DNA of 64,000 bases, taken from NCBI RefSeq assembly GCF_003012775.1, contig NZ_PXYG01000005.1:44889-108888 (forward strand). The letters are read 5' to 3'. Both the position numbers and the translations under genes were made by a program. Source of the DNA: Zobellella endophytica (GTDB lineage Bacteria; Pseudomonadota; Gammaproteobacteria; Enterobacterales; Aeromonadaceae). The notes beneath the pieces are model-generated. The model worked only from the letters and a program-made list of their open reading frames with translations. It was not told the origin of the DNA and did no database searches. This document shows, piece after piece, positions 20,433 through 30,686 of this stretch (positions are counted from its first letter, which is position 1; each line of letters begins with the position of its first letter).

Positions 20433-23425
20433 TCTTCACACACCACGGCGGCCTGCAGCAGCAAGGTCGCCTGCTCGGCCGCCATGGGCCGGCCCAGGTG
20501 ATAGCCCTGGGCCTGCTCACAGCCCATGTGGTGCAACATCTGCGCCTGTTCCGGACTTTCCACCCCTTCGGCGATGGTGCCGAGTCCCAGGTTGCGCGCC
20601 AGGCTGATGATGGCGCCGACGATGGCCCTGTCCTCGTCATCGAGCAGCAGATCGCGGACAAAGCTCTGATCGATCTTCAGCCGGGCCAGCCGGAAGCGCT
20701 TCAGGTAGCTGAGCGAGGAATAGCCGGTGCCGAAGTCGTCCAGCGCCAGTTTCACGCCCAGTTCGTGCAACTGGTCCATGATCGCCAGCGCCCGCTGCGG
20801 ATGGTCCAGCATCACGCTTTCGGTCAGCTCCAGCTCGAGCGCTTCGGCGGGTACCCCGGTTTCCTGCAGCAGCAGGCGTACCCGGTCGCACAGCGGATGC
20901 TGGCGAAGCTGGGCCGCCGAGATGTTGATGCCCAGGGTCACCGGCGGCAGCGCCTGTGCCCGCCAGTCGGCCAACTGGCGCAGCGCCGTGTCCAGCACCC
21001 AGTCGCCGAGGCTGACGATAAAGCCGTTCTTTTCCGCGATGGGGATAAATTCCGCCGGCGACACCGGGCCCAACTCGGGATGTCGCCAGCGCAGCAGCGC
21101 CTCGAACCCGAGCAGCCGGTGCTCGCCCAGGCTGTACTGGGGTTGATACACCAGGCTCAGTTGCTGCCTGTCTATCGCTTGGCGCAGGCCGTTTTCCAGC
21201 GCCAGCATGCGGGTGTAGCCGTTGTGCATTTCGGCGGTGAAGAAGCGGTAGCCATTGCGGCCGGCCTCCTTGGCCTGATACATGGCGATATCGGCGTGGT
21301 GGTAGAGCTCATGGAAGTGGCGGCCGTCGTGGGGGTGGAGGGCGATCCCCAGGGACACCGACAGCCGGATATCGTGTTGCTGAATGGCATAGGGCTCGGC
21401 CATGGCCGGCAGCAGCCGCTGGGCGAAGTGGGCCGCGCCTGCGGCGTCGGTCAGCGGCAGCACCAGGATAAATTCGTCGCCGCCGAAGCGGGAGATGGTG
21501 TCCTCGGCCCGGCAGATCCGGCGCAGCCGCTCCGCCACCTGGTTCAACAACTGGTCGCCTATCTTGTGGCCCAGGGAGTCGTTGATGGTCTTGAATCTGT
21601 CCAGATCCAGAAACAGCAGCGCCAGGGGCTTCTGCTCCCGCCGGGACAGGTGGATGGCCTGCTCGGTCCGGTCGATCAGCAGGCTGCGGTTGGGCAGGCC
21701 GGTGAGGGCGTCGAAATGGGCGAGAAAATGGATCCGCTCCTTGTCCCGCACCTGCTGGGTGATGTCGATATGGGTGCCCAAGGTCAGCGAGGTCGGCTGG
21801 CCATCCCCGTCCTGCAGAGTGCGTCCCCGCGACAGTATCCAGACCCAACTGCCGTCGACGTGGCGCATGCGGAACTGGTTTTCGTACAGGCCACCCCGCT
21901 GCTGGGCCAGGTAGTGGCTGAAGGCGTGCTGCGCCCGCTCCCGATCTTCCGGATGCAGCAGTTGCTGCCAGGCCCGGGAGAGCCGGCGGCCATGGCGGCG
22001 TTCAAAATCGTCCTTGTCGAGCCCCAGCATGGAGAAATACTCCTGGCTGCAGTTCAGCTCACCGCTCTGCTGATCGTATTCCCAGGCGCCGGTATTGGAG
22101 GCGGTGATCAGCGAACGGTAACGTTCCAGCAGGGACTGTGCCTCCAGCTCGGCCCGCCGGCGCTCGCTGATGTCGCGGGACAGCAGTACGAAGTGCTCCG
22201 TCGCCCCGGCGGCGGTCTTGCGACGGGAGACCGACAGCTCGAACCAGGCATCGCCGCCGGGGAGCCGGCGACGGAACTGGTGGCCGCGGGAGCAGCCATG
22301 CCGTGCAGCTTCCTCCAGGGCGGTCAGCACCACCCCGGCGGAAGTCGGCTCCAGCACCTCCCGGACATTGCGGCCGACCAGCCCGGCATCGGCGGCGCTG
22401 ATGCCATCGCCCCGGGCATACAGCTGCAGACAGTCGCCGTTGCCGTCGAGCTCGAGCAGTTGATCCGGCAGGGCGGCGAGGGTGGCTTCGAGCTGATGCC
22501 GGGCCTCGGTGATGTCCCGGGTCTGCTGTTGTACTTCCAGCGCGAGCTGGCGCGCCTGCCGCCGGGTCCGGGCCAGCAACTGCACCAGCATGGCGAGCAT
22601 GGCGCTGAACAGCAGCGCGGCCAGGCCCAGCAGCGACAGGCGCGCCAGGTCGTGCCAGCCGCCGGGCAACGACAGGCTGAGTTGCCAGCTGCCGTTGGGC
22701 AGGATCAGGGTTTCGGTGATGGCGTCGCCGGACAGCGCGAGGGAAGAGCCGGCGATGCGCTGGCGGGACGGGCCCGTATGCCCGGCGGTAGGCCGGTCGC
22801 GCCACAGTTCGAAGGCATAACCCCGCTCTTCCAGGCGCCGCAGCTCGGCCCGCGCCAGCAGATCGGACAGGGGCAGCACCACGCTGACGAAGCCCCAGAA
22901 CGAATCCGCCTGCTCGGTCATGAATACCGGCAGTCGGCCGATCAGGCCCACACCGCCCTGGGCCAGCGCCACCGGCCCGGTAATGGTCAGCTGCCGGGCA
23001 TCCCGGGCCAGGATGGCCTCGTCTCGCTGGAGGGGATGGGTGAGCTGGTTCAGGCCGAGGGCGCCGTCGTTGCCGGCCAGGGGATAGGTCCGGGTGATGA
23101 TGCCCCCGGGGGACAGCGCCAGCGCCTGTACCTGGGGATAAAAGGGCAGCAACTGGCCGGCCACTTCATCGAAATTGGCGATGTCGCCCCGGCCTTGCTT
23201 GATCAACGCCGCCAGCGCGTAGGCCGAAGACAGGTTTCGCTCAAGCTGGACCTGTAGGCTGTTGATATGAAAGCGGGCCATGTCGACGGCCGCGAGCTTG
23301 CGTTGCTCGACCTGCTGGCCGGCGTGCAGCCACAGCAGCCCGAGGCTGGCCAGCAGGCTGAGTAGAAATACCAGTATGGCGGTGATCCTGGCGAGGTGGC
23401 GCTGTCGATTCAGGCGCTCGGGCAT
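20429..23425 (-). CDS. CHASE-PAS-GGDEF-EAL c-di-GMP signalling protein
   Basis: A 998-residue membrane sensor. In order it has an N-terminal membrane segment (about 14-34), a periplasmic CHASE-like sensor domain (about 45-250), a second membrane segment (about 265-285), two PAS domains (about 315-435 and 440-560), a GGDEF domain and an EAL domain. GGDEF is intact at 648-652, preceded by an RxxD inhibitory site at 639-642. EAL is intact at 775-777, with LTES, DDFGTGYS, KID and EGVES present. Both synthesis and hydrolysis of c-di-GMP look possible, and the sequence cannot say which dominates. It lies 26 bp downstream of yfcH on the same strand. Confidence 0.93.
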   Translation of the reverse strand: MPERLNRQRHLARITAILVFLLSLLASLGLLWLHAGQQVEQRKLAAVDMARFHINSLQVQLERNLSSAYALAALIKQGRGDIANFDEVAGQLLPFYPQVQALALSPGGIITRTYPLAGNDGALGLNQLTHPLQRDEAILARDARQLTITGPVALAQGGVGLIGRLPVFMTEQADSFWGFVSVVLPLSDLLARAELRRLEERGYAFELWRDRPTAGHTGPSRQRIAGSSLALSGDAITETLILPNGSWQLSLSLPGGWHDLARLSLLGLAALLFSAMLAMLVQLLARTRRQARQLALEVQQQTRDITEARHQLEATLAALPDQLLELDGNGDCLQLYARGDGISAADAGLVGRNVREVLEPTSAGVVLTALEEAARHGCSRGHQFRRRLPGGDAWFELSVSRRKTAAGATEHFVLLSRDISERRRAELEAQSLLERYRSLITASNTGAWEYDQQSGELNCSQEYFSMLGLDKDDFERRHGRRLSRAWQQLLHPEDRERAQHAFSHYLAQQRGGLYENQFRMRHVDGSWVWILSRGRTLQDGDGQPTSLTLGTHIDITQQVRDKERIHFLAHFDALTGLPNRSLLIDRTEQAIHLSRREQKPLALLFLDLDRFKTINDSLGHKIGDQLLNQVAERLRRICRAEDTISRFGGDEFILVLPLTDAAGAAHFAQRLLPAMAEPYAIQQHDIRLSVSLGIALHPHDGRHFHELYHHADIAMYQAKEAGRNGYRFFTAEMHNGYTRMLALENGLRQAIDRQQLSLVYQPQYSLGEHRLLGFEALLRWRHPELGPVSPAEFIPIAEKNGFIVSLGDWVLDTALRQLADWRAQALPPVTLGINISAAQLRQHPLCDRVRLLLQETGVPAEALELELTESVMLDHPQRALAIMDQLHELGVKLALDDFGTGYSSLSYLKRFRLARLKIDQSFVRDLLLDDEDRAIVGAIISLARNLGLGTIAEGVESPEQAQMLHHMGCEQAQGYHLGRPMAAEQATLLLQAAVVCED

Positions 23426-23451
23426 CTTCGGTCCTTCGATGATGGGTTGGG

Positions 23452-24360
23452 TCAGGTTTTCAGCATGGCACTGAGGGTTTCCTTCAACGCCTTGTCGAGG
23501 CTGGGATAACGGAAGTGGAATCCGGCCTGCTGCAGTCGCACCGGCATCACCCGCTGGCCGTTCAGCAGCAACTGGGCCATTTCACCGAACAGCAGCTTCA
23601 TCGACCAGGCGGGAATGCGGGCAAAGTGCGGCTTTCCCAGCACCTGGGCCAGGCAGCGGCTGAACTGCTCGTTGGTGACCGGTTCCGGGGCGGTGGCGTT
23701 GAAGGCGCCATGGCATTCTTCATGCTCCAGCAGAAACAGGATCAGGTTAACCACATCCTCGATATGGATCCAGGACATATATTGCTTGCCCGAGCCGATG
23801 GGGCCGCCCAGGCCGAATCGGTAGCCGGGCACCATTTTTTTCAGGGCACCGCCCTCGGCGCCGAGCACCATCCCGAGGCGGATCAGGCAGACTCGGGTCT
23901 GCTCGCTCTGGGCCGCCAGTGCCTGCTGTTCCCAGCGGGCACAGACCTCGTGGCTGAACTCGGGATGGGGGCGGGAGTCTTCATCCACCAGGGTATCGCC
24001 CTGGCGACCATAGAAGCCGACCGCCGAGCCGCTGATCATCACCTTCGGCGGCGCGCTTCCGGCCTTGAGCTTGTCGACCAGCTGTGCGGTCAGCTGCCAG
24101 CGGCTCTGGCAGATGCGTTCCTTCTGAGCCGGACTCCAGCGCTTGTCGGCAATGGGCTCGCCGGCGAGATTGATGACGGCATCGAACTGATCGAGGTTGT
24201 CGAGTTCATCCAGGGACAGCAGGGCCTCGATATCGTGCCCCAGACGCTGATATACCTTGGTGGGAGAGCGGCTCAGCACGCTGACCTGATGATGAGTGCG
24301 CAGGTGGCTCATTAAACGGCGACCGATAAAGCCGGTTCCCCCGGTAAGCAGTATCTTCAT
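23452..24360 (-). CDS. yfcH: YfcH-family NAD(P)-dependent epimerase
   Basis: A 302-residue member of the extended short-chain dehydrogenase group (TIGR01777, SDR39U1). It has the Rossmann glycine motif TGGTGFIGR at the N-terminus, NLAGEPIADKRW, SGSAVGFYG in place of a classical Ser/Tyr block, and a C-terminal DUF1731-like end (RVMPVRLQQAGF, FRYPSLDKAL). The substrate is unknown. The start at 24360 begins directly with the dinucleotide-binding strand and has a GGAGGGG ribosome site. The longer frame to 24495 is not supported. Confidence 0.88.
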   Translation of the reverse strand: MKILLTGGTGFIGRRLMSHLRTHHQVSVLSRSPTKVYQRLGHDIEALLSLDELDNLDQFDAVINLAGEPIADKRWSPAQKERICQSRWQLTAQLVDKLKAGSAPPKVMISGSAVGFYGRQGDTLVDEDSRPHPEFSHEVCARWEQQALAAQSEQTRVCLIRLGMVLGAEGGALKKMVPGYRFGLGGPIGSGKQYMSWIHIEDVVNLILFLLEHEECHGAFNATAPEPVTNEQFSRCLAQVLGKPHFARIPAWSMKLLFGEMAQLLLNGQRVMPVRLQQAGFHFRYPSLDKALKETLSAMLKT

Positions 24361-24485
24361 GAGCCCCTCCTCTCCGGACTGAAATGTGTTCGCCAACAGA
24401 TACTTGTTCAGAATAACAGACTGCGGCGGATCTGCGGTATCCGGTAGGTGCCTGGGCTGGGCAGAACACAGGGAGGAGGGCAGGG

Positions 24486-24494
24486 TTATCCACA
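24486..24494 (+). promoter_or_regulatory. Perfect DnaA-box sequence upstream of yfcH
   Basis: TTATCCACA matches the high-affinity DnaA consensus. It lies about 125 bp upstream of the yfcH start in the yfcH/tpx spacer. A single box may be chance. Confidence 0.35.
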
Positions 24495-24587
24495 TTAACT
24501 GTGAGTAAGTCTGTAGATTACCCTGCAGTATTACGCTAGTTTCTTGATATTAAAACAAAAAACAGATCGAGTAGGGATCCGGCAGGA

Positions 24588-25088
24588 TCAGGACAGCGCC
24601 GCGATGGCCGCGTCGTAGTCCGGCTCGTTGGTCAGCTCGGCCACCCGCTCGCCATACACCACCTGGCCCTGTTCATCGATGCACACCACGGCACGGGCCG
24701 ACAGACCGCGCAGCGCGCCGTCGCTCAGGGCCACGCCGTAGGCGCCCAGAAACTCCGGATGACGGAAGGCGGAGGCCACCTGCACGTTTTCGATGCCTTC
24801 GGCGGCGCAGAAGCGGCTGGCGGCGAAGGGCAGGTCCATGGACACGCACAGCACCTTGGTGTTGGCCAGGGCGGCGACTTTTTCATTGAACTTGCGCACG
24901 CTGGTGGCGCACACGCCGGTATCGATGCTGGGGAAGATGTTGAGCAGCAGTTTCTGGCCCTGGAAGTCGGCCAGGCGGATATCGGTCAGATCGGCGCCGG
25001 TCAGGGTAAATTCGGCGGCGGCCTGGCCGGGTTGGGGAAACTGGCCGGATACGGCCACGGGGTTGCCCTGGAAAGTCACTGCGGACAT
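24588..25088 (-). CDS. tpx: Thiol peroxidase Tpx
   Basis: Atypical 2-Cys peroxiredoxin that reduces hydrogen peroxide and alkyl hydroperoxides with thioredoxin. It has 166 residues, with peroxidatic Cys60 (IDTGVCATSVRKFN) and resolving Cys94 (SRFCAAEG). The N-terminal TFQGNPV and the TGADLTDIRL block match the family. A GGAGAAGAACC ribosome site precedes the ATG. Confidence 0.95.
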   Translation of the reverse strand: MSAVTFQGNPVAVSGQFPQPGQAAAEFTLTGADLTDIRLADFQGQKLLLNIFPSIDTGVCATSVRKFNEKVAALANTKVLCVSMDLPFAASRFCAAEGIENVQVASAFRHPEFLGAYGVALSDGALRGLSARAVVCIDEQGQVVYGERVAELTNEPDYDAAIAALS

Positions 25089-25213
25089 GGTTCTTCTCCT
25101 TGTGTGAAAAGGGTTAAGGTAGCAGTTTTCACGATAAGGAAAAGGTTTTTATTTTTGTGCCGGGGCCGCTCCCTCTGGCCGACGCTTGCGAAGATAACAG
25201 ACGGTGTTGCCGA

Positions 25214-25249
25214 CCCGCGCCCGCCGCCCTGGCGGGCGGCGGGCGCGGG
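25214..25249. repeat. 15-bp all-GC inverted repeat between pta and tpx
   Basis: Arms 25214-25228 and 25235-25249 are perfect inverted repeats of G and C only, with a six-base loop. It starts six bases after the pta stop (read on the minus strand). No T-run follows, so it is not a standard intrinsic terminator but could stabilise the ackA-pta mRNA 3' end or pause polymerase. Confidence 0.75.
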
Positions 25250-25255
25250 GCCGGG

Positions 25256-27418
25256 TCAGCCCTTGGCGGTCTGCTGGCTGGCCTGGATGGCGGTGAGGGC
25301 GATGGTGTAGACGATATCGTCCACCAGCGCGCCCCGGGACAGGTCGTTCACCGGCTTGCGCATGCCCTGCAGCATGGGGCCGATGGACACCAGCTCGGCG
25401 GAGCGCTGCACTGCCTTGTAGGTGGTGTTGCCGGTGTTCAGATCCGGGAAGATGAACACCGTGGCCTTGCCCGCCACCGGCGAGTTGGGGGCCTTGGACT
25501 TGGCCACGTTTTCCATGATGGCGGCGTCGTATTGCAGCGGGCCGTCGATCACCAGATCCGGGCGTTTCTCCTTGGCGATTTTGGTGGCCTCGCGCACCTT
25601 GTCCACGTCGGCGCCGGTGCCGGAGGTGCCGGTAGAATAGGAGATCATCGCCACCCGCGGATCGATGCCGAAGGCCTGGGCCGAGGCGGCGGACTGGATG
25701 GCGATCTCGGCCAGTTGCTCGGCGGTGGGATCCGGGTTGATGGCGCAGTCGCCGTACACCAACACCTGATCCGGCAGCAGCATGAAGAACACCGAGGACA
25801 CCAGTGAGCTGCCCGGGGCGGTCTTGATGATCTGCAGCGGCGGCCGTATGGTGTTGGCGGTGGTGTGGATGGCGCCGGACACCAGGCCGTCCACCTCGTC
25901 CCGCTCCAGCATCATGGTGCCCAGCACCACGTTGTCCTCGAGCTGCTCCTGGGCCACCACCTCGGTGATGCCCTTGGACTTGCGCAGCTCCACCAGGCGC
26001 TCCACGTAGTTGTTGCGTACCTGCACCGGATCCACGATCTCGACCTTTTCGTCCAGCACCACCCCCTGTTGGGCGGCGACCCGCATGATTTCATCTGGAT
26101 TGCCGAGCAGCACCGGCCGGGCGATGCCCCGCTCGGCGCAGATGGCGGCGGCCTTGATGGTGCGTGGCTCCTCGCCTTCCGGCAGCACGATGCGCTTGGC
26201 GGCGCGGCGGGCCAGCTCGGTGAGCTGGTAGCGGAATGCCGGCGGGCTCAGGCGGCGGCTGCGGGCTGACCTGGCGCTGAGCGACTCGATCCAGTGTTTG
26301 TCGATATGGCCGGCCATGTAGTCCTGCACCAGCTCGATCCGGCCCAGATCGTCCACCGGGATCTCCAGGTTGAAGTGTTGCAGGCTGACCGCGGTCTGCC
26401 AGGTGTTGGTGTTGACCATCAGGATCGGCAGCCCGGTCTCGATGGCGCGCTGGCACAGGGCCATGATCTGCGGCTCGGGATGGTAGCTGCCGGTGAGCAG
26501 CAGCGCGCCTATCTTGACCCCGTTCATCGCCGCCAGGCAGACGGAGACGATAACGTCGGAGCGGTCGCCGGAAGCCACCAGCAGGCTGCCCGGGCGGAAG
26601 TGCTCCACCATGTTGTGAATGGCCCGGGCACAGAAGGTCACGCTCTGCAGCCGGCGGCTGTTGAGTTCTCCCTCATGGATGACGTTGGCGCTCAGGTGGC
26701 GGGCCAGATCCACCGCCCGCGGCGCCACCAGCTGGGTATTCCAGGGGATGCAGCCGAGGATGCGCAGCGGCGTCTTGCCGAATACCTGCAGCACCTCCAG
26801 GTTGGGGGAAAGGTGCTCGCCCTTGTTGTGGGGATTGAACATCTCGGTGAGGTCGGGCCGGGTATTGCCCTGCTCGTCGACCGGTGCGCCCACCTTGTTG
26901 ATGATGCAGCCGACGATACGTTTGTTGGCGACCCCGCCGAAGTTGGCGCAGGCCAGTTCCAGCCGCTCTTTCAACTGCTGGCTGGAATCGCTGCCGGGTT
27001 GGGTGATAAACACCATGTCGGCGTCCAGCGCCTTGGCCACGTCGTAGTTGATGCGGTTGGCGAAGGGCTGCTTGTCGGTGGGGATCAGCCCCTCCACCAC
27101 CACCACCTCGGCGCCGCTGTCCTTCACGTGCTTTTCATAGCGGGCGACGATCTCTTCCAGCAGCACGTCCAGGTTGCCGCCGGAGATCATGCTCTCGGCG
27201 TAGCTCAGGGCGAAGGGCTCCGGCGGCGTGATGTTGGAGCCGTTGGCGATCACCGCGCTGGAGTGATCCTGGCCCTTACGCCGGGTACGCGGCTGGGATA
27301 CCGGCTTGAAGAAGCTGATGTTGACCCCGTTGCGCTCCATGGCGCGCACCATGCCGAGGCTCACCGAGGTGGCGCCGACACCGCTGCTGACGGGTATGAG
27401 CATGATGGTTCTGGCCAT
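25256..27418 (-). CDS. pta: Phosphate acetyltransferase
   Basis: Interconverts acetyl-CoA and acetyl phosphate. The 720-residue long form has an N-terminal dethiobiotin-synthase-like P-loop domain ([17 protein letters not shown]), a DRTGG domain in the middle ([10 protein letters not shown] region), and the catalytic PTA domain in the last 330 residues ([35 protein letters not shown]). The start is the ATG at 27418 (MARTIML), ten bases after the ackA stop, so the two form an operon. The frame extends to 27457 into ackA without support. Confidence 0.96.
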   Translation of the reverse strand: MARTIMLIPVSSGVGATSVSLGMVRAMERNGVNISFFKPVSQPRTRRKGQDHSSAVIANGSNITPPEPFALSYAESMISGGNLDVLLEEIVARYEKHVKDSGAEVVVVEGLIPTDKQPFANRINYDVAKALDADMVFITQPGSDSSQQLKERLELACANFGGVANKRIVGCIINKVGAPVDEQGNTRPDLTEMFNPHNKGEHLSPNLEVLQVFGKTPLRILGCIPWNTQLVAPRAVDLARHLSANVIHEGELNSRRLQSVTFCARAIHNMVEHFRPGSLLVASGDRSDVIVSVCLAAMNGVKIGALLLTGSYHPEPQIMALCQRAIETGLPILMVNTNTWQTAVSLQHFNLEIPVDDLGRIELVQDYMAGHIDKHWIESLSARSARSRRLSPPAFRYQLTELARRAAKRIVLPEGEEPRTIKAAAICAERGIARPVLLGNPDEIMRVAAQQGVVLDEKVEIVDPVQVRNNYVERLVELRKSKGITEVVAQEQLEDNVVLGTMMLERDEVDGLVSGAIHTTANTIRPPLQIIKTAPGSSLVSSVFFMLLPDQVLVYGDCAINPDPTAEQLAEIAIQSAASAQAFGIDPRVAMISYSTGTSGTGADVDKVREATKIAKEKRPDLVIDGPLQYDAAIMENVAKSKAPNSPVAGKATVFIFPDLNTGNTTYKAVQRSAELVSIGPMLQGMRKPVNDLSRGALVDDIVYTIALTAIQASQQTAKG

Positions 27419-27428
27419 ATCTTCCCCC

Positions 27429-28631
27429 TTACTGTTGACGGCTGAGTGCCAGGGCATCCTGGGCGATGACCCATTCTTCGTTGGTAGGCAGCACCCAGAC
27501 CGGCAGACTGCCGTCGGCAGTGATGCGTCCGGCCTTGCCGAAGCGGGCGGCCAGGTTGGCGTCCGGGTCCAGCGCGATGCCGAACAGGGCCAGGCGGGAT
27601 AGGGTCAGCTCCCGCACCAGGGCGGAGTTTTCGCCGATGCCGCCGGTAAAGACGATGGCGTCCAGGCGGCCGTCGAGGGCGCAGCCGTAGCCGGCGATGT
27701 ACTTGGCCAGGCGGTAGCAGAAGATGTCCAGTGCTCGCCTGGCTTCCGGCAAGCTATGGTAGTTGTCTTCCGCGAAGCGGCAGTCGCTGCTTTGCTCGGT
27801 CAGCCCCAGCAGGCCGGATTCCTTGGTCAGCAGGGTATTGATGCGGTCGGTGCTGTAGCCCAGCACGTCGTGCAGGTGGAAGATGATGGCCGGATCGAGG
27901 TCGCCGCTGCGGGTACCCATCACCAGGCCCTCGAGCGGGGTCAGGCCCATGGAGGTGTCCACCGACTCGCCGTTTTTGATGGCGCAGACCGAGGCGCCGT
28001 TGCCCAGGTGGCAACTGATGATGTTCAGCTCGGCCACCGGCTTGTTCAGCACCCTGGCGGCTTCCTGGGCGATAAAGTAGTGGCTGGTGCCGTGCATGCC
28101 GTAGCGGCGGATGCCGTGTTCCCGGTACAGCCGGTAGGGAATGGCGTACAGGTAGGCCTGCTCGGGCATGGTCTGGTGGAAGGCGGTGTCAAACACCGCC
28201 ACCTGGGGCAGGGCGGGGAAGGACTTGCGGGCCGAAGCGATGCCCACCAGGTGGGCCGGGTTGTGCAGCGGCGCCAGGCTGGCGCAGTCTTCGATGCCCT
28301 TGATCACCGCCTCGTCGATCAGCGCCGAACGGGTGAACTGTTCGCCGCCGTGCACCACCCGGTGGCCGATGGCGGTCAGGTTGGCCATCAGTTCCGGGTT
28401 CGGGCTCAGCAGGTTTTGTACGATAAAATCGAGTGCTTGCTGGTGGGCGGCACCGGCGCCGAGCTCGGCATTGCCTTTTTCACTGTCGAGCTTCCACTTG
28501 ATGCGGGCTTCGGGCAGATAAAAGCATTCGGCCAGGCCGGACAGCTTTTCACTGCCGCTTTCGGCGTCGAGGATGGCGAACTTGAGCGACGAACTGCCGC
28601 AGTTGAGGACGAGTACCAGCTTGCTAGTCAT
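27429..28631 (-). CDS. ackA: Acetate kinase
   Basis: Converts acetyl phosphate and ADP to acetate and ATP. The 400-residue product has the ASKHA-fold signatures [12 protein letters not shown] at the N-terminus, [44 protein letters not shown] in separate blocks, and [13 protein letters not shown] near the end. It is first in the ackA-pta operon and divergent from yfbV, the arrangement of E. coli and Vibrio. Confidence 0.97.
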   Translation of the reverse strand: MTSKLVLVLNCGSSSLKFAILDAESGSEKLSGLAECFYLPEARIKWKLDSEKGNAELGAGAAHQQALDFIVQNLLSPNPELMANLTAIGHRVVHGGEQFTRSALIDEAVIKGIEDCASLAPLHNPAHLVGIASARKSFPALPQVAVFDTAFHQTMPEQAYLYAIPYRLYREHGIRRYGMHGTSHYFIAQEAARVLNKPVAELNIISCHLGNGASVCAIKNGESVDTSMGLTPLEGLVMGTRSGDLDPAIIFHLHDVLGYSTDRINTLLTKESGLLGLTEQSSDCRFAEDNYHSLPEARRALDIFCYRLAKYIAGYGCALDGRLDAIVFTGGIGENSALVRELTLSRLALFGIALDPDANLAARFGKAGRITADGSLPVWVLPTNEEWVIAQDALALSRQQ

Positions 28632-28910
28632 GAGAGAACCTTTTCGTCAGGGGTTACGAAAATCTGTTGCCGGCAATGCGATTGCGGGCAATTAATATCA
28701 CTTTAACTCTATCCTTAAAGTAGGGCTCTTTTCCGTACGGAGGCCGAGCCGGAGCCATCCCTGACATTACCGGGTCTGACCGGGTAAATTTAGGGCGGGA
28801 TCATACCTTTTTTTTGTCATAAAATAACAGAAAATTAGCATGCTTTTTTGACTTGGGTTGATGATTTGTAATTTACCAACAGAAATGCGCGACACCGACC
28901 GGGAGGACTT

Positions 28911-29348
28911 ATGAGCCTGTTTAACCGTACTTTGCACCGGGGCAAGGAATATCTGGCCATCTGGCCGCGGGAGCGGCAACTGGCGACCCTGTTTCCGGAA
29001 CACAGGATCATGGCGGCCACCCGCTTCGGCGTGAAGACGATGCCGGTGCTGGTGACGCTCAGCCTGTTGCTGCAGTTTCAGTTTGGCGATCCGCGTTACT
29101 GGCCGAGCGTGGTGGCCTCGGCGCTGTTCCTCGCCAGCCTGCCGCTGCAGGGGTACTACTGGCTCGGCAAGCGGGCCGATACCCGGCTGCCGCCGTCACT
29201 GAGCAACTGGTACCGGCAACTGCACGAGAAGATCGCCGCCGCCGGGGTCAAGGTGAAGGAGCCGGTGTCCCGGCCCTGCTATTACGAGCTGGGCGAGACC
29301 CTGAACCTGGCCTTCAAGCAGCTCGACAAGTCCTTTATCAACGATTAA
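28911..29348 (+). CDS. yfbV: UPF0208 membrane protein YfbV
   Basis: A 145-residue inner-membrane protein of family UPF0208, found next to ackA-pta in many gammaproteobacteria. It has two hydrophobic segments (about 45-62 and 69-87) and the family stretches GKEYLAIWP, LFPEHRI and LNLAFKQLDKSFI. The E. coli homologue has been linked to the insulation of the Ter macrodomain, a role not visible from this sequence. A GGGAGGACTT ribosome site precedes the ATG. Confidence 0.92.
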   Translation: MSLFNRTLHRGKEYLAIWPRERQLATLFPEHRIMAATRFGVKTMPVLVTLSLLLQFQFGDPRYWPSVVASALFLASLPLQGYYWLGKRADTRLPPSLSNWYRQLHEKIAAAGVKVKEPVSRPCYYELGETLNLAFKQLDKSFIND

Positions 29349-29360
29349 AGCCCCGTGACG

Positions 29361-29397
29361 GCATGGTGGCCGGCCCCGCGACGCCAGGCCACCACGT
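29361..29397 (+). terminator. Hairpin after yfbV
   Basis: TGGTGGCC at 29364-29371 pairs with GGCCACCA at 29387-29394, and flanking GACG/CGTC can extend the stem. Only three T follow, so this is a possible weak terminator. Confidence 0.4.
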
Positions 29398-29575
29398 CGT
29401 TTAAGGCCGGCCGTGGCTCCCGCCGGGCGGTGTCCGCGGTAACGGCTTGAGCTTTGCCGGGGAAAGGGAAATAATCGACCTTCCTGTTTCACCTCCGCCG
29501 CCGGCCGGGCAGGATGACTGGCCGACGGCGGCTCAGTCACGCCGCACACAGGAGGTGGCCGGCCCGGGATGCCCG

Positions 29576-30604
29576 ATGCGCGCTATTTGTCTGACCCTGT
29601 TGTTTGCCGCCCTCGGCGGCGGTGCCGCCCACCTGCTGGCGTTTCCTTCCGACTGGCTGATCGGCGCCATGGCGCTGGTGACCCTGTCCTCGGTGTCCGG
29701 TGTCCGGACCCGGGTTCCTCCTCACAGCCTCGAAGCGGTCCAACTGGTGCTGGGTGTGAGCGTGGGCCTGCGCTTCAGCACCGAGCTGCCTTCGGGGATG
29801 TCGCTGCTGGTGAGCCTGTCCGGCCTGATGTTGTGCCTGGCCACCCAGTTGCCGCTGGTACAGGGATTGTTGCGCCGGCTCGGCTGGTCGCGCCAGGAGG
29901 CGATGCTGGCGGCGTCGCCCGGCGCGCTGTCGGTGATGGCGGCCCTGGCGTCGGAGCTCGACAACCCGCTGCGGGTGGTGCTGTCGCAGACGGTACGGGT
30001 GATGCTGCTGATAAGCGGCGTCACCCTGGTGTTGTGGCTGGGCTGGATCGAGCAGTTGCCTATGCCGACCGCGCAGGTGCTGGGCCATGGTCTCAGCCTG
30101 CTGCTGCTGGGCCTGTCCTGGGGGCTGGGACGCGGGCTGCGGCGGTTACGCCTGCCGGTCAGCCCGCTGCTGGGCGGGGTGATCGGCGGCGCCCTTTTTG
30201 CCGCCGTGCAGCCGCAGGACGCGGTGCTGGCGGGCTGGCTGCTGCCGGCGTCCATGGTCTTGCTGGGGGCCCTGCTGGGCTGCCGTATTCGGCCGGTGCC
30301 GCTGCGGGCCTTGCTGGGTCTGTTGGTAATCGGCGCGGTGATCTGCATCAGCAGCGCCCTGATCTCCCTGTTGTGGGCTGCGCTGGTGGGTTGGTATCTG
30401 GAGATGTCGGTGTTCCAGGTCTGGCTGGCTTATGCCCCGGGCGGGCTGGAGGCGATGATCTACCTGGCGTTGGTCACCGGGGAAGAGCCGTCCTGGGTCA
30501 TCTTTCACCATATCGTCCGCATCGTGCTGCTGAGCATGGGCGGCGCCTGGCTAATGCAGTATTACCAGGCCAGGGAGTCGGCCGCCGCCGGACGTGAGCC
30601 CTGA
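29576..30604 (+). CDS. AbrB-family (PF05145) integral membrane protein
   Basis: A 342-residue protein with about ten hydrophobic helices arranged as two similar halves, the AbrB duplication family often mislabelled ammonia monooxygenase. Its biochemical role is unknown, and some members are suspected transporters or regulators. Repeated motifs are FPSDWLIGAM, ASPGALSVMAALASEL in the first half and LAYAPGGLEAMIYLAL in the second. The start is uncertain: the ATG at 29576 begins the first helix but its AGGAGG is about 20 bases away, and an in-frame GTG at 29555 has the site too close. Confidence 0.8.
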   Translation: MRAICLTLLFAALGGGAAHLLAFPSDWLIGAMALVTLSSVSGVRTRVPPHSLEAVQLVLGVSVGLRFSTELPSGMSLLVSLSGLMLCLATQLPLVQGLLRRLGWSRQEAMLAASPGALSVMAALASELDNPLRVVLSQTVRVMLLISGVTLVLWLGWIEQLPMPTAQVLGHGLSLLLLGLSWGLGRGLRRLRLPVSPLLGGVIGGALFAAVQPQDAVLAGWLLPASMVLLGALLGCRIRPVPLRALLGLLVIGAVICISSALISLLWAALVGWYLEMSVFQVWLAYAPGGLEAMIYLALVTGEEPSWVIFHHIVRIVLLSMGGAWLMQYYQARESAAAGREP

Positions 30605-30686
30605 GCCCCCGGCTTTTGCTTGCAAACCAAGGCGCGATTGGCGACGCTGGGCCATCTTCCCATATGGCGTGTCAGGCAGTGTGACC

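Noticed and set aside
20201-23257. 1018-codon plus-strand ORF opposite the GGDEF-EAL gene
   Set aside because: It is the antisense shadow of a clear c-di-GMP gene. The translation is glutamine, glycine and alanine rich without any domain, a common effect of high GC.
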